Positions 25,261 through 34,206 are shown, counted from the first letter of the stretch. The stretch: 64,000 nucleotides of DNA from Kordiimonas gwangyangensis DSM 19435 = JCM 12864 (GCF_000375545.1 NZ_AQXF01000002.1:553830-617829), one strand, 5' to 3'. Numbers and translations: made by a program. Notes: generated by a model not told the origin, from the sequence alone.

Positions 25261-25433
25261 GATAGTCCCTTCCCTGATAATCCCATGACGCGCAGTTTAC
25301 CGGATAAACCCGCGTGCCCAAAAGCATAATTTATTGAGGCCACTAACGCGCACGCCACAATTATGCTACAAGGAAAGCGCAGTATCAGTCCTGAGTAAGC
25401 CCGCACAGGGGCAACTTAAACGGAGACGGTACA

Positions 25434-25877
25434 ATGAAAGCACTGATCAAGATCACCGCCATTGCCAGCGTGTTTGCACTCGCTGCCTGTGGCGACAAAA
25501 ACGAAGAAGAGAAAAAAGCCGAGGAAATGCCAGCTGCAGAAGCCCCGGCCACTGGTGAAATGGATGCCATGGGCACCATGGAACAAGTGGCAGAAGCCCT
25601 GAAGCTCGACACTTCCTCGCTCGAGGCCTTCAAGGAAAGCATTGCCAACATGAAGGAAGCGCTGTCCGCGGAAGAACGCGCGAACCTTACCACGGCGCTC
25701 AGCGACCTTGCTGTCAAGGCGTCCGGCGAAGGCCAGAGCATGATGGACGCTGGCAAAAACATGATGAGCGATATGGGCGACGGCAAATCGGTCGTTGATA
25801 TCCTCTATGAAAAGATGGCCGAACAGCTTGACGGCAAAACCTATGAAGACGTTATCGCCATGGCGCAGGGCGAATAA
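25434..25877 (+). CDS. Small lipoprotein, member 1 of a tandem pair
   Basis: This 147-residue protein has a lipoprotein signal (ALAAC, Cys19), an acidic Lys/Glu/Ala/Pro linker and then a helical domain. The C-terminal segment YEKMAEQLDGKTYEDVIAMA is shared with the next plus-strand gene product (YNKYGDQLDGKTFEDVVSMA), and both have a matching SLEAFKESI/SLKEFKTSL helix. The two are paralogues from a local duplication. The start follows CGGAGACGGTACA. The function is unknown; such lipoproteins are often envelope-stress or DUF6694-like proteins, though I cannot confirm the family. Confidence 0.75.
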   Translation: MKALIKITAIASVFALAACGDKNEEEKKAEEMPAAEAPATGEMDAMGTMEQVAEALKLDTSSLEAFKESIANMKEALSAEERANLTTALSDLAVKASGEGQSMMDAGKNMMSDMGDGKSVVDILYEKMAEQLDGKTYEDVIAMAQGE

Positions 25878-25899
25878 GCTCACTCACGGCTAAAGTATG

Positions 25900-25928
25900 A
25901 AAAGGCACCCTATTGCGGTGCCTTTTTT
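25900..25928 (+). terminator. Intrinsic terminator
   Basis: AAAAGGCACC, loop CTATTGC, GGTGCCTTTTTT after lipoprotein 1. Confidence 0.85.
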
Positions 25929-26119
25929 CATGAATTAAGGCCGAAATTGGCCCTTATGCGGCTTTTATATCCGCGCCCTTCAAGTCGTATTTTTTCCTGA
26001 CCTGCAATTCGCTTTAATCGAAATTGTAGAGAGGGTCTGGTCCCGGCTTCGGGTCTTCCTCCCCTCCCCGCCCCACCGGGCCGGCCCTCTCGACAAATAT
26101 TCCGATCAAGGGAGTTGAG

Positions 26120-26533
26120 ATGATGAACGGTTGGATGAAAATTGCAGCGATCAGTACAGCGGCCATGCTTGCCGGCTGTGATGGTGATAACGCAACGACG
26201 GGTGACGCCCAGATGGGTGACCCGGTGGCTGAGAACACGCTTGAGAAAGATACCTTTGAAGGCACCCAGGAAGTGGTGCTGGAAACCGCGTCGCTCAAGG
26301 AATTCAAGACAAGCCTTGCTTTCATGCGCGCCTCCCTCTCTGAAGAGAACCGCGCTGAGCTGACGGAAGCGTTGGCCAAACTTTCCGGCATGGAAGGTAA
26401 AGCCGAGCGCGCGGAAAGCCCGGAAGGCATGGATATCACGGTTGACCCGGTACTGGCCGAAGCCGTTTACAACAAATATGGCGACCAGCTCGACGGTAAA
26501 ACGTTTGAGGACGTTGTCTCGATGGCAGGCTAA
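26120..26533 (+). CDS. Small lipoprotein, member 2 of a tandem pair
   Basis: This 137-residue paralogue of the preceding lipoprotein has lipobox MLAGC (Cys20) and a short acidic Thr/Asp linker. The shared domain contains SLKEFKTSLAFMRASLSEE and the ending QLDGKTFEDVVSMAG. Starts at 26120 or 26123 (ATGATG) are equally good after AAGGGAG. It has its own terminator, and a 240-bp spacer with a C-rich tract separates it from member 1, so the two genes are probably transcribed separately. Confidence 0.75.
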   Translation: MMNGWMKIAAISTAAMLAGCDGDNATTGDAQMGDPVAENTLEKDTFEGTQEVVLETASLKEFKTSLAFMRASLSEENRAELTEALAKLSGMEGKAERAESPEGMDITVDPVLAEAVYNKYGDQLDGKTFEDVVSMAG

Positions 26534-26615
26534 CTCTGCCGTCCTGAGTTTCCTACCCCCAGGTATTGAGTAAGGGGCGCACTCTGCCCTTCCCCATTTT
26601 GTTTCCCCAGCACTT

Positions 26616-26645
26616 ATGGGCGCCCGCGTGGCGCCCATTTTTTTG
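26616..26645 (+). terminator. Intrinsic terminator
   Basis: ATGGGCGCC, loop CGCGT, GGCGCCCAT, then a run of T. It ends lipoprotein 2 and faces the convergent DUF1330 gene. Confidence 0.88.
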
Positions 26646-26659
26646 GGCTTGAGCCGCAA

Positions 26660-27073
26660 TCAGCCGAATTCCTTGCTACCGCCCAGTTCCTCACAGCGGA
26701 TAAGGCGGCTATCCAGCACCGCAGCCTGCCGGTGCTGGACTGCTTTCCGGTATTCAGGGTCCGTCACCATCTCCATGAAGGCGCCTGCATTCGGGTAGCG
26801 CGCGATAAAAGCCACGTCCCACGCTTCATCGGTCGGGCCAATCAGCACCAACTTCGGCGCGCCGCGCCACACAATGGTGCCGCCCACCCGCTTGAAGATA
26901 GGCCCGCTGGTTTTGCCGTAAGTGGCGTAAGCCTCCGCGCCTGTGGTTTCTGTACCGTCCTCATAAACAGCTTTGTCACGTAGGCGGACGAGATTGATCA
27001 TATTGATCGGCGTATCGCGCGGCAGGTCCTTGAAGGCATCAAACTGTTCGCGTTCGGGGTCGATGTGGCTCAT
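26660..27073 (-). CDS. DUF1330-family protein
   Basis: This 137-residue protein has a dimeric alpha/beta-barrel fold. It contains PINMINLVRLRDKAVYEDG and the family ending FMEMVTDPEYRKAVQHRQAA, where DUF1330 and EthD-like proteins have their conserved Asp-Tyr-Arg segment. The ATG follows AAAGGGAGCACCACGC; the in-frame extension to 27133 is not supported. It is the last gene of a leftward series after the alpha/beta hydrolase (62-bp gap). The activity is unknown. Confidence 0.82.
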   Translation of the reverse strand: MSHIDPEREQFDAFKDLPRDTPINMINLVRLRDKAVYEDGTETTGAEAYATYGKTSGPIFKRVGGTIVWRGAPKLVLIGPTDEAWDVAFIARYPNAGAFMEMVTDPEYRKAVQHRQAAVLDSRLIRCEELGGSKEFG

Positions 27074-27135
27074 GCGTGGTGCTCCCTTTCCTCTTGTTCC
27101 TGTGTGACTTAGGGGAAAGTGGCCATAGGGCAAGG

Positions 27136-27981
27136 CTAAGTAGCGCCAATCCAGTTCACGATTGCGGCAACCGCTCCGTCTGGCTTTCGCGCCCAGTTGA
27201 AGTGGCCAAGGTATTCACCCTGTTCTGCCGCACCCAGCTTGATCGCCGTAACCTCCGCATTCTTCAAGCGGCTGTGGCTATATTCCACTGCGAGGTCGGA
27301 AGCGAAAAAATCATCCTCGAATGCGATTGAAAGCACGCGGCCCTTGTAGGCCGCAATATCATCCTCAACGCCTGTAACATTGCCATAGTCATAGGTGCCG
27401 TGCAGCGCCCAGTCGCGCCAGTCGCGCATCAGGCGGGAATATTCACGCCCGCCAAAGCCCACGCGGTCACCGGGGAAAAAGCCGCAGAAAAAAGTCACGG
27501 GTGGTATAAGCGCACACAGTGTTTTGATCTTGCCTGCAGCCTTGCGGCTATAGAGCCGCGTATAAGGGAACCCACAGGCAAGCTGGATAACGCCCGCGAT
27601 GTCTGCGCCGTCACGGCCTGCGGTGATCGCGCTCATATGCCCGCCAAGGCTATGGCCACCCATATAAAGCGGCCGCCCGTTCGACAGGCCGCGCGCAAAA
27701 TCAAGCGCGGTGCGCACATCGGTATCGAGAAATTCGGTATAGCCAAAGCCCTGCCCGCGTTTGGCCCGGTAGGGGCTTTCGCCATGACCGCGCTGTTCCA
27801 TCAGCACGGTATCGATCCCGGCTCCGGCCAAACCCTCAGCCAGGCGGCGGTAAAACTTCGCGGCAATACCAAGCGCCGGCAGCATGAGCGCCGTGGCCTT
27901 GGCTTTACCAATGGCAGTATATATCTGCACCGGTACTGTCGTACTGTCCTCGGCCTCCAGCATATGCCACTCTGCTGTCAT
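27136..27981 (-). CDS. Alpha/beta hydrolase (serine aminopeptidase S33-like)
   Basis: This 281-residue protein has the nucleophile elbow GGHSLGGHMSA, the oxyanion region MLPALGIAAKFYRRLAEGLA and EQRGHGES, as in monoacylglycerol-lipase and S33 hydrolases. The acid is likely in the AFEDDFFAS segment and the base His in the GHFNW motif near the C terminus. I place the start at MTAEWHML, whose ATG follows GGGGAGGACCGA. The longer frame up to 28227 overlaps the glycosyltransferase and is rejected. It probably hydrolyses an ester, perhaps of a lipid or glycan given the neighbouring glycosyltransferases. Confidence 0.82.
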   Translation of the reverse strand: MTAEWHMLEAEDSTTVPVQIYTAIGKAKATALMLPALGIAAKFYRRLAEGLAGAGIDTVLMEQRGHGESPYRAKRGQGFGYTEFLDTDVRTALDFARGLSNGRPLYMGGHSLGGHMSAITAGRDGADIAGVIQLACGFPYTRLYSRKAAGKIKTLCALIPPVTFFCGFFPGDRVGFGGREYSRLMRDWRDWALHGTYDYGNVTGVEDDIAAYKGRVLSIAFEDDFFASDLAVEYSHSRLKNAEVTAIKLGAAEQGEYLGHFNWARKPDGAVAAIVNWIGAT

Positions 27982-28045
27982 TCGGTCCTCCCCGACCATC
28001 TTTTGCCCGCCCGGCTTTTGCCAGCTTGTTCTTAATGTTGGTGCT

Positions 28046-29080
28046 CTATCCCTGCTTTGACCGGAACCATGCCTTCGCAACCGAGGCGCCATATTCCCAC
28101 GCACCCACAGGATTAGCACGCCCCAGCGGAATTTCATCATAATATGCGAGCGACCGCCAGCCATGCTCGGCAGAGAATGCGCGTACCATACGCCACCACA
28201 GACGTGCTGCCCCCGCCTCAACCTCATGACCGGCGTCCGATTGCGCCTTGTTCATCGCAACATGCAATTCATCGAGGAGCGTGCCCTGAACCATCAAAGC
28301 TGCGGCACTTGGGCAAGCTTTGCCGCGCACCGCTGCGTCAAAATAATCGGACGCGAGCTGTGAGCTTATGCCACGCCCCAGAACTTCCGACAGGATCATC
28401 CGGATATTCTCGGTGCCGTTTTGGTGCATTTCAGCTGTGCGCTTGAGGCTCCAGTTTTCACCGTGCAGGTAATAATCCACATACACAGGCGTAAGTGACC
28501 CAAGCTGACTAACCTTGGCAAACTGCCAGATGAGTTGCCAATCATCGGCAAAGCGCAAGCCCTCATGGTATGAGATCCCGTGTTCCTCGATAACACTTCG
28601 GCGCATGAGCAAACTGGAATGCAGCAAGCAATTGCGGTGCAACAGCCGCCACTTCAAGAGTGCAGGCCCGGCATCCTCGTTTGAATTTAGTGTCGTCCTA
28701 TTGGGGCTATGGACAAGCCAACCGGTTCCCACAACACCACAGTCGCTGTGTGTGTCCATATACTCTACCTGAGCGGTGAGTTTGCCTTGCCGCCAGACAT
28801 CGTCATGGTCACAGGTTGCGATATAGTCGCCCTGTGCAAGCTGCAGGCCTTTATTGCGGCTTCCCACAACGCCAAGGTTGACCTCATTGACTATCAGCTT
28901 GAGGCGTTCATCCGTGTAGCTGCGCACAAGGTCCGTCGTGTCGTCACCCGATGCATCGTCGATCACCAGAAGCTCCAGGTCGCTATAGTCCTGAGCAAGG
29001 ATCGCTTCTATCGTGGCCCGAATTTTCTCGCCTGTTTGGTATGCGCATACGATAACGCTTACGCGCGGCCGCTTAGTCAT
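28046..29080 (-). CDS. Family 2 glycosyltransferase
   Basis: This 344-residue GT-A enzyme opens with PRVSVIVCAYQTGEKIRATIEAI. It has the nucleotide-binding VIDDASGDDTTDLV, the metal-binding DxD in CDHDDVWRQG, and the acceptor-side Asp pair in RFADDWQLIW. The start overlaps the GT8 stop by 8 bp, so the two are translationally coupled. It probably transfers a sugar from an NDP-sugar onto a surface glycan; donor and acceptor cannot be read from the sequence. The C-terminal 120 residues are helical and have no clear match. Confidence 0.87.
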   Translation of the reverse strand: MTKRPRVSVIVCAYQTGEKIRATIEAILAQDYSDLELLVIDDASGDDTTDLVRSYTDERLKLIVNEVNLGVVGSRNKGLQLAQGDYIATCDHDDVWRQGKLTAQVEYMDTHSDCGVVGTGWLVHSPNRTTLNSNEDAGPALLKWRLLHRNCLLHSSLLMRRSVIEEHGISYHEGLRFADDWQLIWQFAKVSQLGSLTPVYVDYYLHGENWSLKRTAEMHQNGTENIRMILSEVLGRGISSQLASDYFDAAVRGKACPSAAALMVQGTLLDELHVAMNKAQSDAGHEVEAGAARLWWRMVRAFSAEHGWRSLAYYDEIPLGRANPVGAWEYGASVAKAWFRSKQG

Positions 29081-30017
29081 GAGTACCGGCCTTCCGCATG
29101 CGGTCAACGGCCTTGCGCAGTTGCCAAGGTACCAGCCGGTCATACAGCCACTTATGCAGGTTTGAAAGCGAGGCGTCCTGCATTTTCATACCTGCCCACG
29201 GGGTTTGCTTCAGATACTTCCAATAATGCCGCTTGTAGGGATGATTATTCAGGAACTGCCAAGGCTTTGAAGCCCCGTTGTAGTGAACGATGGCTGCTTC
29301 TCGTACAATCCGCTTCTGTTCCGCGTGCGGCAGCGGGATGAAACTTTCAGGCCAGGTAAAGGGCGCAATCATGTTCCAACGGTAGTCGAGCGGAAAACGA
29401 TCTTTGTGCATGCACGCATTCAGCACATCCTGGTCCAGATAGGCGAGATGAGCGACATGAGCGTTGATATAGTCAAGGAGCATGGGCAGCGGCTGCCGCG
29501 CACGCCAGCGGGCAAGATCAAACAACAGCACGCCATTGTTGAAGTAGCCGTACTCCTCAGGAATACTCAGCTTCGCGGTCATTTCGGAGCCAGGAATGCT
29601 CACCGCTCCGAAGATTTTGTTCGCCATATCCATACGCCATAGCGGCGCAACGTCACGCACGACAATCATGTCAGCATCCAGATAAAGCACTCGGCTGACG
29701 CCTTCGGGGAAAAATTCATGGACCCAAAAGCGGCTGAATGTATCTGACGACCAGTGCTGCGCCGTCGGCAGCTCAGCATGGTCGTCGACGGCAAAATCGA
29801 TGATTTCATAGGACGCTGACGGGTAGTCAGCAAAAAAAGCGCTGAACTTCTCTGCAATGGCCTCATCCTTGAAATCACCAACGATACGGAAATCGTGAAA
29901 CTTCAGGCTGCTATTGGCCAAAAGCGATGCAATACAGGCCGCGACATGTGGCGCATACCGGTCATTTGCACACAGCAGGAAATACCCGTGGTCAGGATCA
30001 ATATGGCTGTACGTCAC
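29073..30017 (-). CDS. Family 8 glycosyltransferase (LPS glucosyl/galactosyl-transferase-like)
   Basis: This 314-residue protein has the GT8 landmarks: LLCANDRYAPHVAACIASLL at the N terminus, the DxD motif in VLYLDADMIV, GYFNNGVLLFDL, LDQDVLNA, and the C-terminal HYNGASKPW with its metal-binding His. I start at a GTG at 30017, because an AAGGGGG site overlapping the upstream stop precedes it; the in-frame start at 30086 would overlap the upstream gene by 59 bp. GT8 enzymes retain anomeric configuration and often extend lipopolysaccharide outer core. It is coupled to the GT2 gene downstream. Confidence 0.86.
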   Translation of the reverse strand: MTYSHIDPDHGYFLLCANDRYAPHVAACIASLLANSSLKFHDFRIVGDFKDEAIAEKFSAFFADYPSASYEIIDFAVDDHAELPTAQHWSSDTFSRFWVHEFFPEGVSRVLYLDADMIVVRDVAPLWRMDMANKIFGAVSIPGSEMTAKLSIPEEYGYFNNGVLLFDLARWRARQPLPMLLDYINAHVAHLAYLDQDVLNACMHKDRFPLDYRWNMIAPFTWPESFIPLPHAEQKRIVREAAIVHYNGASKPWQFLNNHPYKRHYWKYLKQTPWAGMKMQDASLSNLHKWLYDRLVPWQLRKAVDRMRKAGTHD

Positions 30018-30027
30018 ACCCGCCCCC

Positions 30028-31422
30028 TTAAGCGACCAGTCGCCGGGCCTTGTTATAAAGCCATTTGATCGGCGGCTTGATACCAAGGCGCTCGGTCAGG
30101 TCGCTCATGTCACGCACCACTTTTACCTGCCAATAGTTCTGCAGCCAAAAGCCCGCCACTCCTATGGGATTACGCCAGAAATAATGACGGTACATCGCCT
30201 TCAGCGATTTGTTGTCATAAACCTTGGCATTGCCGCCATATTTGGCGATCCGCGGTGAAAAATCGGGGTACAGGCGCATGTTGATCAGCTCGGTCTTCAT
30301 GAAATTACCGATGAGCAGGTCATCAAAATATCCCCACTGCACTGTCTCAAGAAGCGAATAGCGCGGCACCATGAAACGCACGCCGCGGGGCTTGCGCCAC
30401 TTCGGGGCTTCACCGCCAAAAACGCGACGCCGTTCACCACCCACATCAAGGTCGATAAAGTCGACGATATCTTTTACCGTCTCGAACTGCTGGAAAAAGG
30501 CGGTTACCCGTTGCCATTCTTCCTCGGTCAGCTTCTCACTCCAATCATCGGGCCCTGTACCTTCCAGCATCTGGCTCTCATCAGCCTTAAGCGATGGCCA
30601 ATCGAGGGCGCGCTCTCCGGTTTCAAGATCGACGGTCACAAACGGCTCGATCACGCGAACCGAGGGCTGGTTCCAGTATTTGACCATATCAAAGTGGTTC
30701 ATGTCGTAGGCATTAGCCCAACGGCTATCAGCGCGGGCATAGATATGCTGGGACGAAGATGCGCAATAGTGACGGCCGCCAAGGTCGGCAATCTGCGCGG
30801 CCGCAGACTGGATGCAGCCAGGTTTATATTGCTCTGGCGGGTCGGTGATGAACTTTCCGTCGCTATCAACATAGTTGAGCATATCAGCCGCAACGCCAAT
30901 AAGCTTGAAAATGTAAATCTTGTCGTTTGGGTGCGCGGAGGTCAGAGACCGAAAGAAATTGCGTTCGCCGCACAGTGGAGAGTCGTTCAAATTGATCAGG
31001 AGCGCATCTCCAAAACGCATGACCAGAATGGCATCCTGGTTGATATTATCGATACACAGAATTTCGAGATTTTCACTCAAGCGGTACCAGCGGCGATACT
31101 CCATGACTTCTACGTCAAAGCCTTCATTTCGCAGCAGTTCCGAAATTTCATCGTGATAGTGATTGGGCACAAACACCTTTTTGCCCTTCGGCATCAAGGC
31201 TAGTGATTCCCAGTGCAGGTGGTCAGGATGGCCGTGAGAAATCCATAGATAGTCGCTGTTTTTTGCGCTTTCGATTTCCGCGTCGCTCATAGGGTGATGA
31301 AGCGCCCAGCTGTCAAAATACGCGCGGCCGACAAGCCAAGGGTCCGTCGTGAGGATCGGCTTATCGCCTTCCCATAACTGAACGGTTGCGTTGCCCATCG
31401 TCTTGAATTTTAAACTGCCCAC
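30028..31422 (-). CDS. MBL-fold metallo-hydrolase beside glycosyltransferases
   Basis: This 464-residue protein has an N-terminal metallo-beta-lactamase domain (TTDPWLVGRAYFDSW, then the metal motif SHGHPDHLH, later LLINLNDSP). A long C-terminal part of about 250 residues is probably substrate-specific. The order of motifs resembles UlaG and the MBL part of CMP-sialic-acid hydroxylase relatives, without the Rieske domain. I use a GTG start after AGGGAGGCAGTTGAG; the ATG at 31449 is possible. It heads the leftward series MBL-GT8-GT2-hydrolase, so it may modify a nucleotide sugar or glycan. The substrate is unknown. Confidence 0.72.
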   Translation of the reverse strand: MGSLKFKTMGNATVQLWEGDKPILTTDPWLVGRAYFDSWALHHPMSDAEIESAKNSDYLWISHGHPDHLHWESLALMPKGKKVFVPNHYHDEISELLRNEGFDVEVMEYRRWYRLSENLEILCIDNINQDAILVMRFGDALLINLNDSPLCGERNFFRSLTSAHPNDKIYIFKLIGVAADMLNYVDSDGKFITDPPEQYKPGCIQSAAAQIADLGGRHYCASSSQHIYARADSRWANAYDMNHFDMVKYWNQPSVRVIEPFVTVDLETGERALDWPSLKADESQMLEGTGPDDWSEKLTEEEWQRVTAFFQQFETVKDIVDFIDLDVGGERRRVFGGEAPKWRKPRGVRFMVPRYSLLETVQWGYFDDLLIGNFMKTELINMRLYPDFSPRIAKYGGNAKVYDNKSLKAMYRHYFWRNPIGVAGFWLQNYWQVKVVRDMSDLTERLGIKPPIKWLYNKARRLVA

Positions 31423-31520
31423 CTCAACTGCCTCCCTGACGTGCCACAAGCGTGGCCAATTTTGTCCACTCGTCTACCGAATTGCAACGCAATACCCCAC
31501 CCGTAGCCCTGAAAACGAAT

Positions 31521-31547
31521 TGGGCCGGTGGTCATCCCACCGGCCCA
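31521..31547. other. Strong GC hairpin in the 31423-31894 intergenic gap
   Basis: The 472-bp gap between the MBL gene and bolA contains no convincing ORF or tRNA. TGGGCCGGTGG and its perfect complement enclose a 4-base loop, followed by an AATTCGTTTT tail on the minus strand. It could be a terminator for antisense transcription or part of a small RNA or leader. A second, weaker hairpin-rich stretch lies near 31610-31660. Confidence 0.4.
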
Positions 31548-31894
31548 GATCGAGAATATAAAGGATTTAAGCTGGAATATCCTCAGCCGCTCCCTAGTAT
31601 TTTCGGCTAGGCTACCGGTGAATAAAACCGGCGTTAGCGCCTTTACCGACCCCCGCAACCCAATGGGCTGCTCGTGAAATGTCGCTGCTACACTTACTGT
31701 AAAAGCGAGACTACTGTCAATCAGTCGTGTTCGCACCTAGAAAAAATTTAGGAGCGAATTACTCGAACGTTGCCAGCGAATTGTGACGTCGGTATGAAGA
31801 AAGCACGCTAAAAGATGACGCGCACGTGACCGCCCTGCTATAGTGGGACGAACACGGATGAATGCGCATCCAATCCGTATTGAGGGAACCAGTT

Positions 31895-32128
31895 ATGGCC
31901 ATGATTGCTGAAGAAATTGAACGCCTGATCAAGGAAGACCTGCCGGGCGCCAAAGTGCGGATCGAGGATCTGCGCGGGGACGGCGACCACTATGCCGCTC
32001 ATGTGACCTATGAAGGATTCCGCGGTCTGTCACGTGTGCAGCAGCACCAGCTTGTCTACAAAAGCCTCAAGGGCCGCATGGGTGGTGAGCTTCACGCCCT
32101 CGCCCTGCAGACCAGCATTCCTGAATAG
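31895..32128 (+). CDS. BolA/IbaG-family protein
   Basis: This 77-residue protein has the BolA class II fold. Its helix-turn-helix-like surface includes GDHYAAHVTYEGFRGLSRVQQHQLVYKS (broken here: HVTYEGF and SRVQQHQLVY), with the invariant His in the QQHQ segment that helps ligate a [2Fe-2S] cluster with a monothiol glutaredoxin. That glutaredoxin is encoded about 100 bp downstream, the classic pairing. The ATG at 31895 follows GAGGGAACCAGTT. Confidence 0.9.
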   Translation: MAMIAEEIERLIKEDLPGAKVRIEDLRGDGDHYAAHVTYEGFRGLSRVQQHQLVYKSLKGRMGGELHALALQTSIPE

Positions 32129-32232
32129 CGGCTATACCGGATAAATTCAGTCATATTTTGACGCATCCCCTTGGCAATGGCCGGAAAGCGTCTTATTTCT
32201 AGCGCAAACGCGCAAATCAAAGGATCTTCGTG

Positions 32233-32565
32233 ATGAGTGAACAATCGGTTCAAGACCGTATTCAGGACTATGTAGCAAAAGATGATGTGGTGCTTTTCAT
32301 GAAAGGCACACCGATCTTCCCGCAGTGTGGCTTCTCAAGTGTTGTTGCCCAGGTTCTCAACCACATGGGTGTACCGTATGAAAGCTATAACGTGCTCGAA
32401 GATTTCGACCTCCGTGAGGGCATCAAGTCATTCTCTGACTGGCCGACCATTCCGCAGCTTTATGTGAAGGGTGAGTTTGTTGGCGGCTGTGACATCGTGC
32501 GTGAAATGTTCGAGAGCGGCGAACTGCAGCAGCTTTTCGCGGACAAAGGCGTAAAAGCCGCATAA
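32233..32565 (+). CDS. grxD: Monothiol glutaredoxin, Grx4 type
   Basis: This 110-residue protein has the CGFS active site in [10 protein letters not shown], the [17 protein letters not shown] glutathione-binding region and the KGTP motif. Monothiol glutaredoxins carry [2Fe-2S] clusters and deliver them to apoproteins, often as heterodimers with BolA, the preceding gene. I start at the ATG right after an in-frame GTG, with AAAGGATC as ribosome-binding site. Confidence 0.94.
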   Translation: MSEQSVQDRIQDYVAKDDVVLFMKGTPIFPQCGFSSVVAQVLNHMGVPYESYNVLEDFDLREGIKSFSDWPTIPQLYVKGEFVGGCDIVREMFESGELQQLFADKGVKAA

Positions 32566-32598
32566 TTCTGCCGCTCCAAAGCAAAAAAGGAAACCCCA

Positions 32599-33654
32599 GT
32601 GCGCTACCGTGAATTGGGCACCAGTGGCCTGACCGTCTCCGAAATCTGCCTTGGCTCCATGACATGGGGTGAACAGAATACGGAAGCCGAGGGCCACGCC
32701 CAGATCGACCGCGCACTGGATGCCGGTGTCAATTTCATAGACACGGCGGAAATGTATGCCGTGCCTACCCGGGCCGAGACTTATGGCCGGACCGAGGAAA
32801 TCATCGGCTCCTGGCTCGCGAAAAGTGGGCGCCGGGACGATATTATTTTAGCCACCAAAGTCGCCAGCACGGGGCGCGGCATGAACTACATGCGCCCTCA
32901 CCTGCATGACGGCGAAACCCGCCCGGACCGCGCGTCTGTGCTTGAGGCCTGTGATGCCAGTCTCAAGCGGCTGAAAACCGATTATATCGACCTCTACCAG
33001 CTACACTGGCCGGCGCGACCAACCAACTGCTTTGGGCACTTGCGTTACAAGCACATGGATGGCGGTGATGCGACACCACTTGAGGAAACCTTGAGCGCAA
33101 TGAAGGAACTGGTGGACGCAGGCAAAGTGCGCGCTATAGGCCTTTCCAATGAAACCGCTTGGGGTATTACGCATGCCCTGAAGCTCGCGGATACCATGGG
33201 TTTGCCGCGCATTGCTTCAACACAAAACCCCTACAGCCTGTTGAACCGTACCTATGAGGTCGCATTGGCCGAAATCGGCATCCGGGAACAGGTTGGCTTA
33301 CTTGCCCATTCTCCGCTCGCCTTCGGTGTTCTGAGCGGCAAATATCTTGATGGTGCACGGCCCGAGGGCGCGCGCATGACCACATGGCATGACCGCTTCC
33401 CACGCTACTGGACCGAGAAAACATTCAAGGCCACAAAGCGTTACGTCAAACTAGCAAAGGCGAATGGTCTTTCAGGTGTCGAACTGGCGATCGGCTTTGT
33501 CCTGGCGCAGCCCTTTGTAAGCTCGGCCGTCATTGGCGCCACATCGCTTGCGCAGCTTGACGAACAACTGCGCGCTGTGGAACTGTCGTTTGACCCCGCA
33601 CTCCTGAAGGAATGCGACAAGATTGACAACGACATCACCTTCCCCTGCCCCTAA
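32599..33654 (+). CDS. Aldo/keto reductase, Tas-like
   Basis: This 351-residue (beta/alpha)8 NADPH-dependent reductase starts at GTG after AAAAAAGGAAACCCCA. The AKR tetrad is visible: Asp and Tyr in FIDTAEMYAVP, Lys in LATKV, and His in YQLHWPAR. NADP-binding elements follow in LAQPFVSSAVIGAT. The insertion RAETYGRTEEIIGSWL matches the Tas/YghZ-like group of Escherichia coli. The physiological substrate is unknown. It follows the glutaredoxin gene at 33 bp and may be co-transcribed. Confidence 0.9.
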   Translation: MRYRELGTSGLTVSEICLGSMTWGEQNTEAEGHAQIDRALDAGVNFIDTAEMYAVPTRAETYGRTEEIIGSWLAKSGRRDDIILATKVASTGRGMNYMRPHLHDGETRPDRASVLEACDASLKRLKTDYIDLYQLHWPARPTNCFGHLRYKHMDGGDATPLEETLSAMKELVDAGKVRAIGLSNETAWGITHALKLADTMGLPRIASTQNPYSLLNRTYEVALAEIGIREQVGLLAHSPLAFGVLSGKYLDGARPEGARMTTWHDRFPRYWTEKTFKATKRYVKLAKANGLSGVELAIGFVLAQPFVSSAVIGATSLAQLDEQLRAVELSFDPALLKECDKIDNDITFPCP

Positions 33655-33679
33655 CACCTTGAGAATACGAGAAAAAGTT

Positions 33680-34171
33680 ATGCGCTGGCGCCAGATGACA
33701 GAGGCTGACATGCAGCAAGTGATTGACCTTGCCGCTGTCATTCATCTCGACCACCCTGAGGACGATGATGTGATCATCGAACGCCGCACCTTCTTTCCTG
33801 AAGCCTGCCTTGTGCTGGAGGGCGACGGTGGGCTTCATGGCTATACCCTGGTGCATCCGGTCGAGTTTGAAAAACCGCCAGCCCTCAATGCCCTGATCGG
33901 CAAAGCGCCGGTGCAGACGGACATCGTGCATATCCATGATATCGCGCTGGCGCCTGAGGCACGCGGTACAGGCGCATCAGGCAAGGCCATTGAAATCATT
34001 GTGGAAAAGGCAACTGACGCCGGTTTCAAACAGATCAGCATCGTGGCCGTGAACGGCACTGAACCCTTCTGGGAAAAACAGGGCTTCCGGCACCATACCA
34101 GCGAGAAGCTGGCGAAGAAGCTGGCGAGCTATGACGGAACCGCAAGCTATATGCTAAGGCCGCTAGTATGA
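33680..34171 (+). CDS. GNAT-family N-acetyltransferase
   Basis: This 163-residue GNAT domain contains VHIHDIALAPEARGTGASGKAIE (acetyl-CoA pyrophosphate loop in ARGTGASGKA) and the late GTEPFWEKQGFRHH motif. I choose the ATG of MRWRQMTEADM, whose start matches GNAT proteins and lies 25 bp beyond the aldo/keto reductase stop; the upstream frame from 33623 overlaps that gene. The substrate is unknown. It is the last gene before a strong terminator. Confidence 0.86.
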   Translation: MRWRQMTEADMQQVIDLAAVIHLDHPEDDDVIIERRTFFPEACLVLEGDGGLHGYTLVHPVEFEKPPALNALIGKAPVQTDIVHIHDIALAPEARGTGASGKAIEIIVEKATDAGFKQISIVAVNGTEPFWEKQGFRHHTSEKLAKKLASYDGTASYMLRPLV

Positions 34172-34206
34172 AAAAAAGGCGCCCGAATGAGGCGCCTTTT
34201 CTTTTA
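34172..34206 (+). terminator. Intrinsic terminator
   Basis: AAAAGGCGCC, loop CGAATGA, GGCGCCTTTT plus CTTTT. It is suited to both strands (GNAT and the convergent methyltransferase gene). Confidence 0.88.

Noticed and set aside
28000-28227. N-terminal extension of the alpha/beta hydrolase
   Set aside because: It would overlap the GT2 gene and lacks a ribosome-binding site; the internal ATG at 27981 has a strong one.
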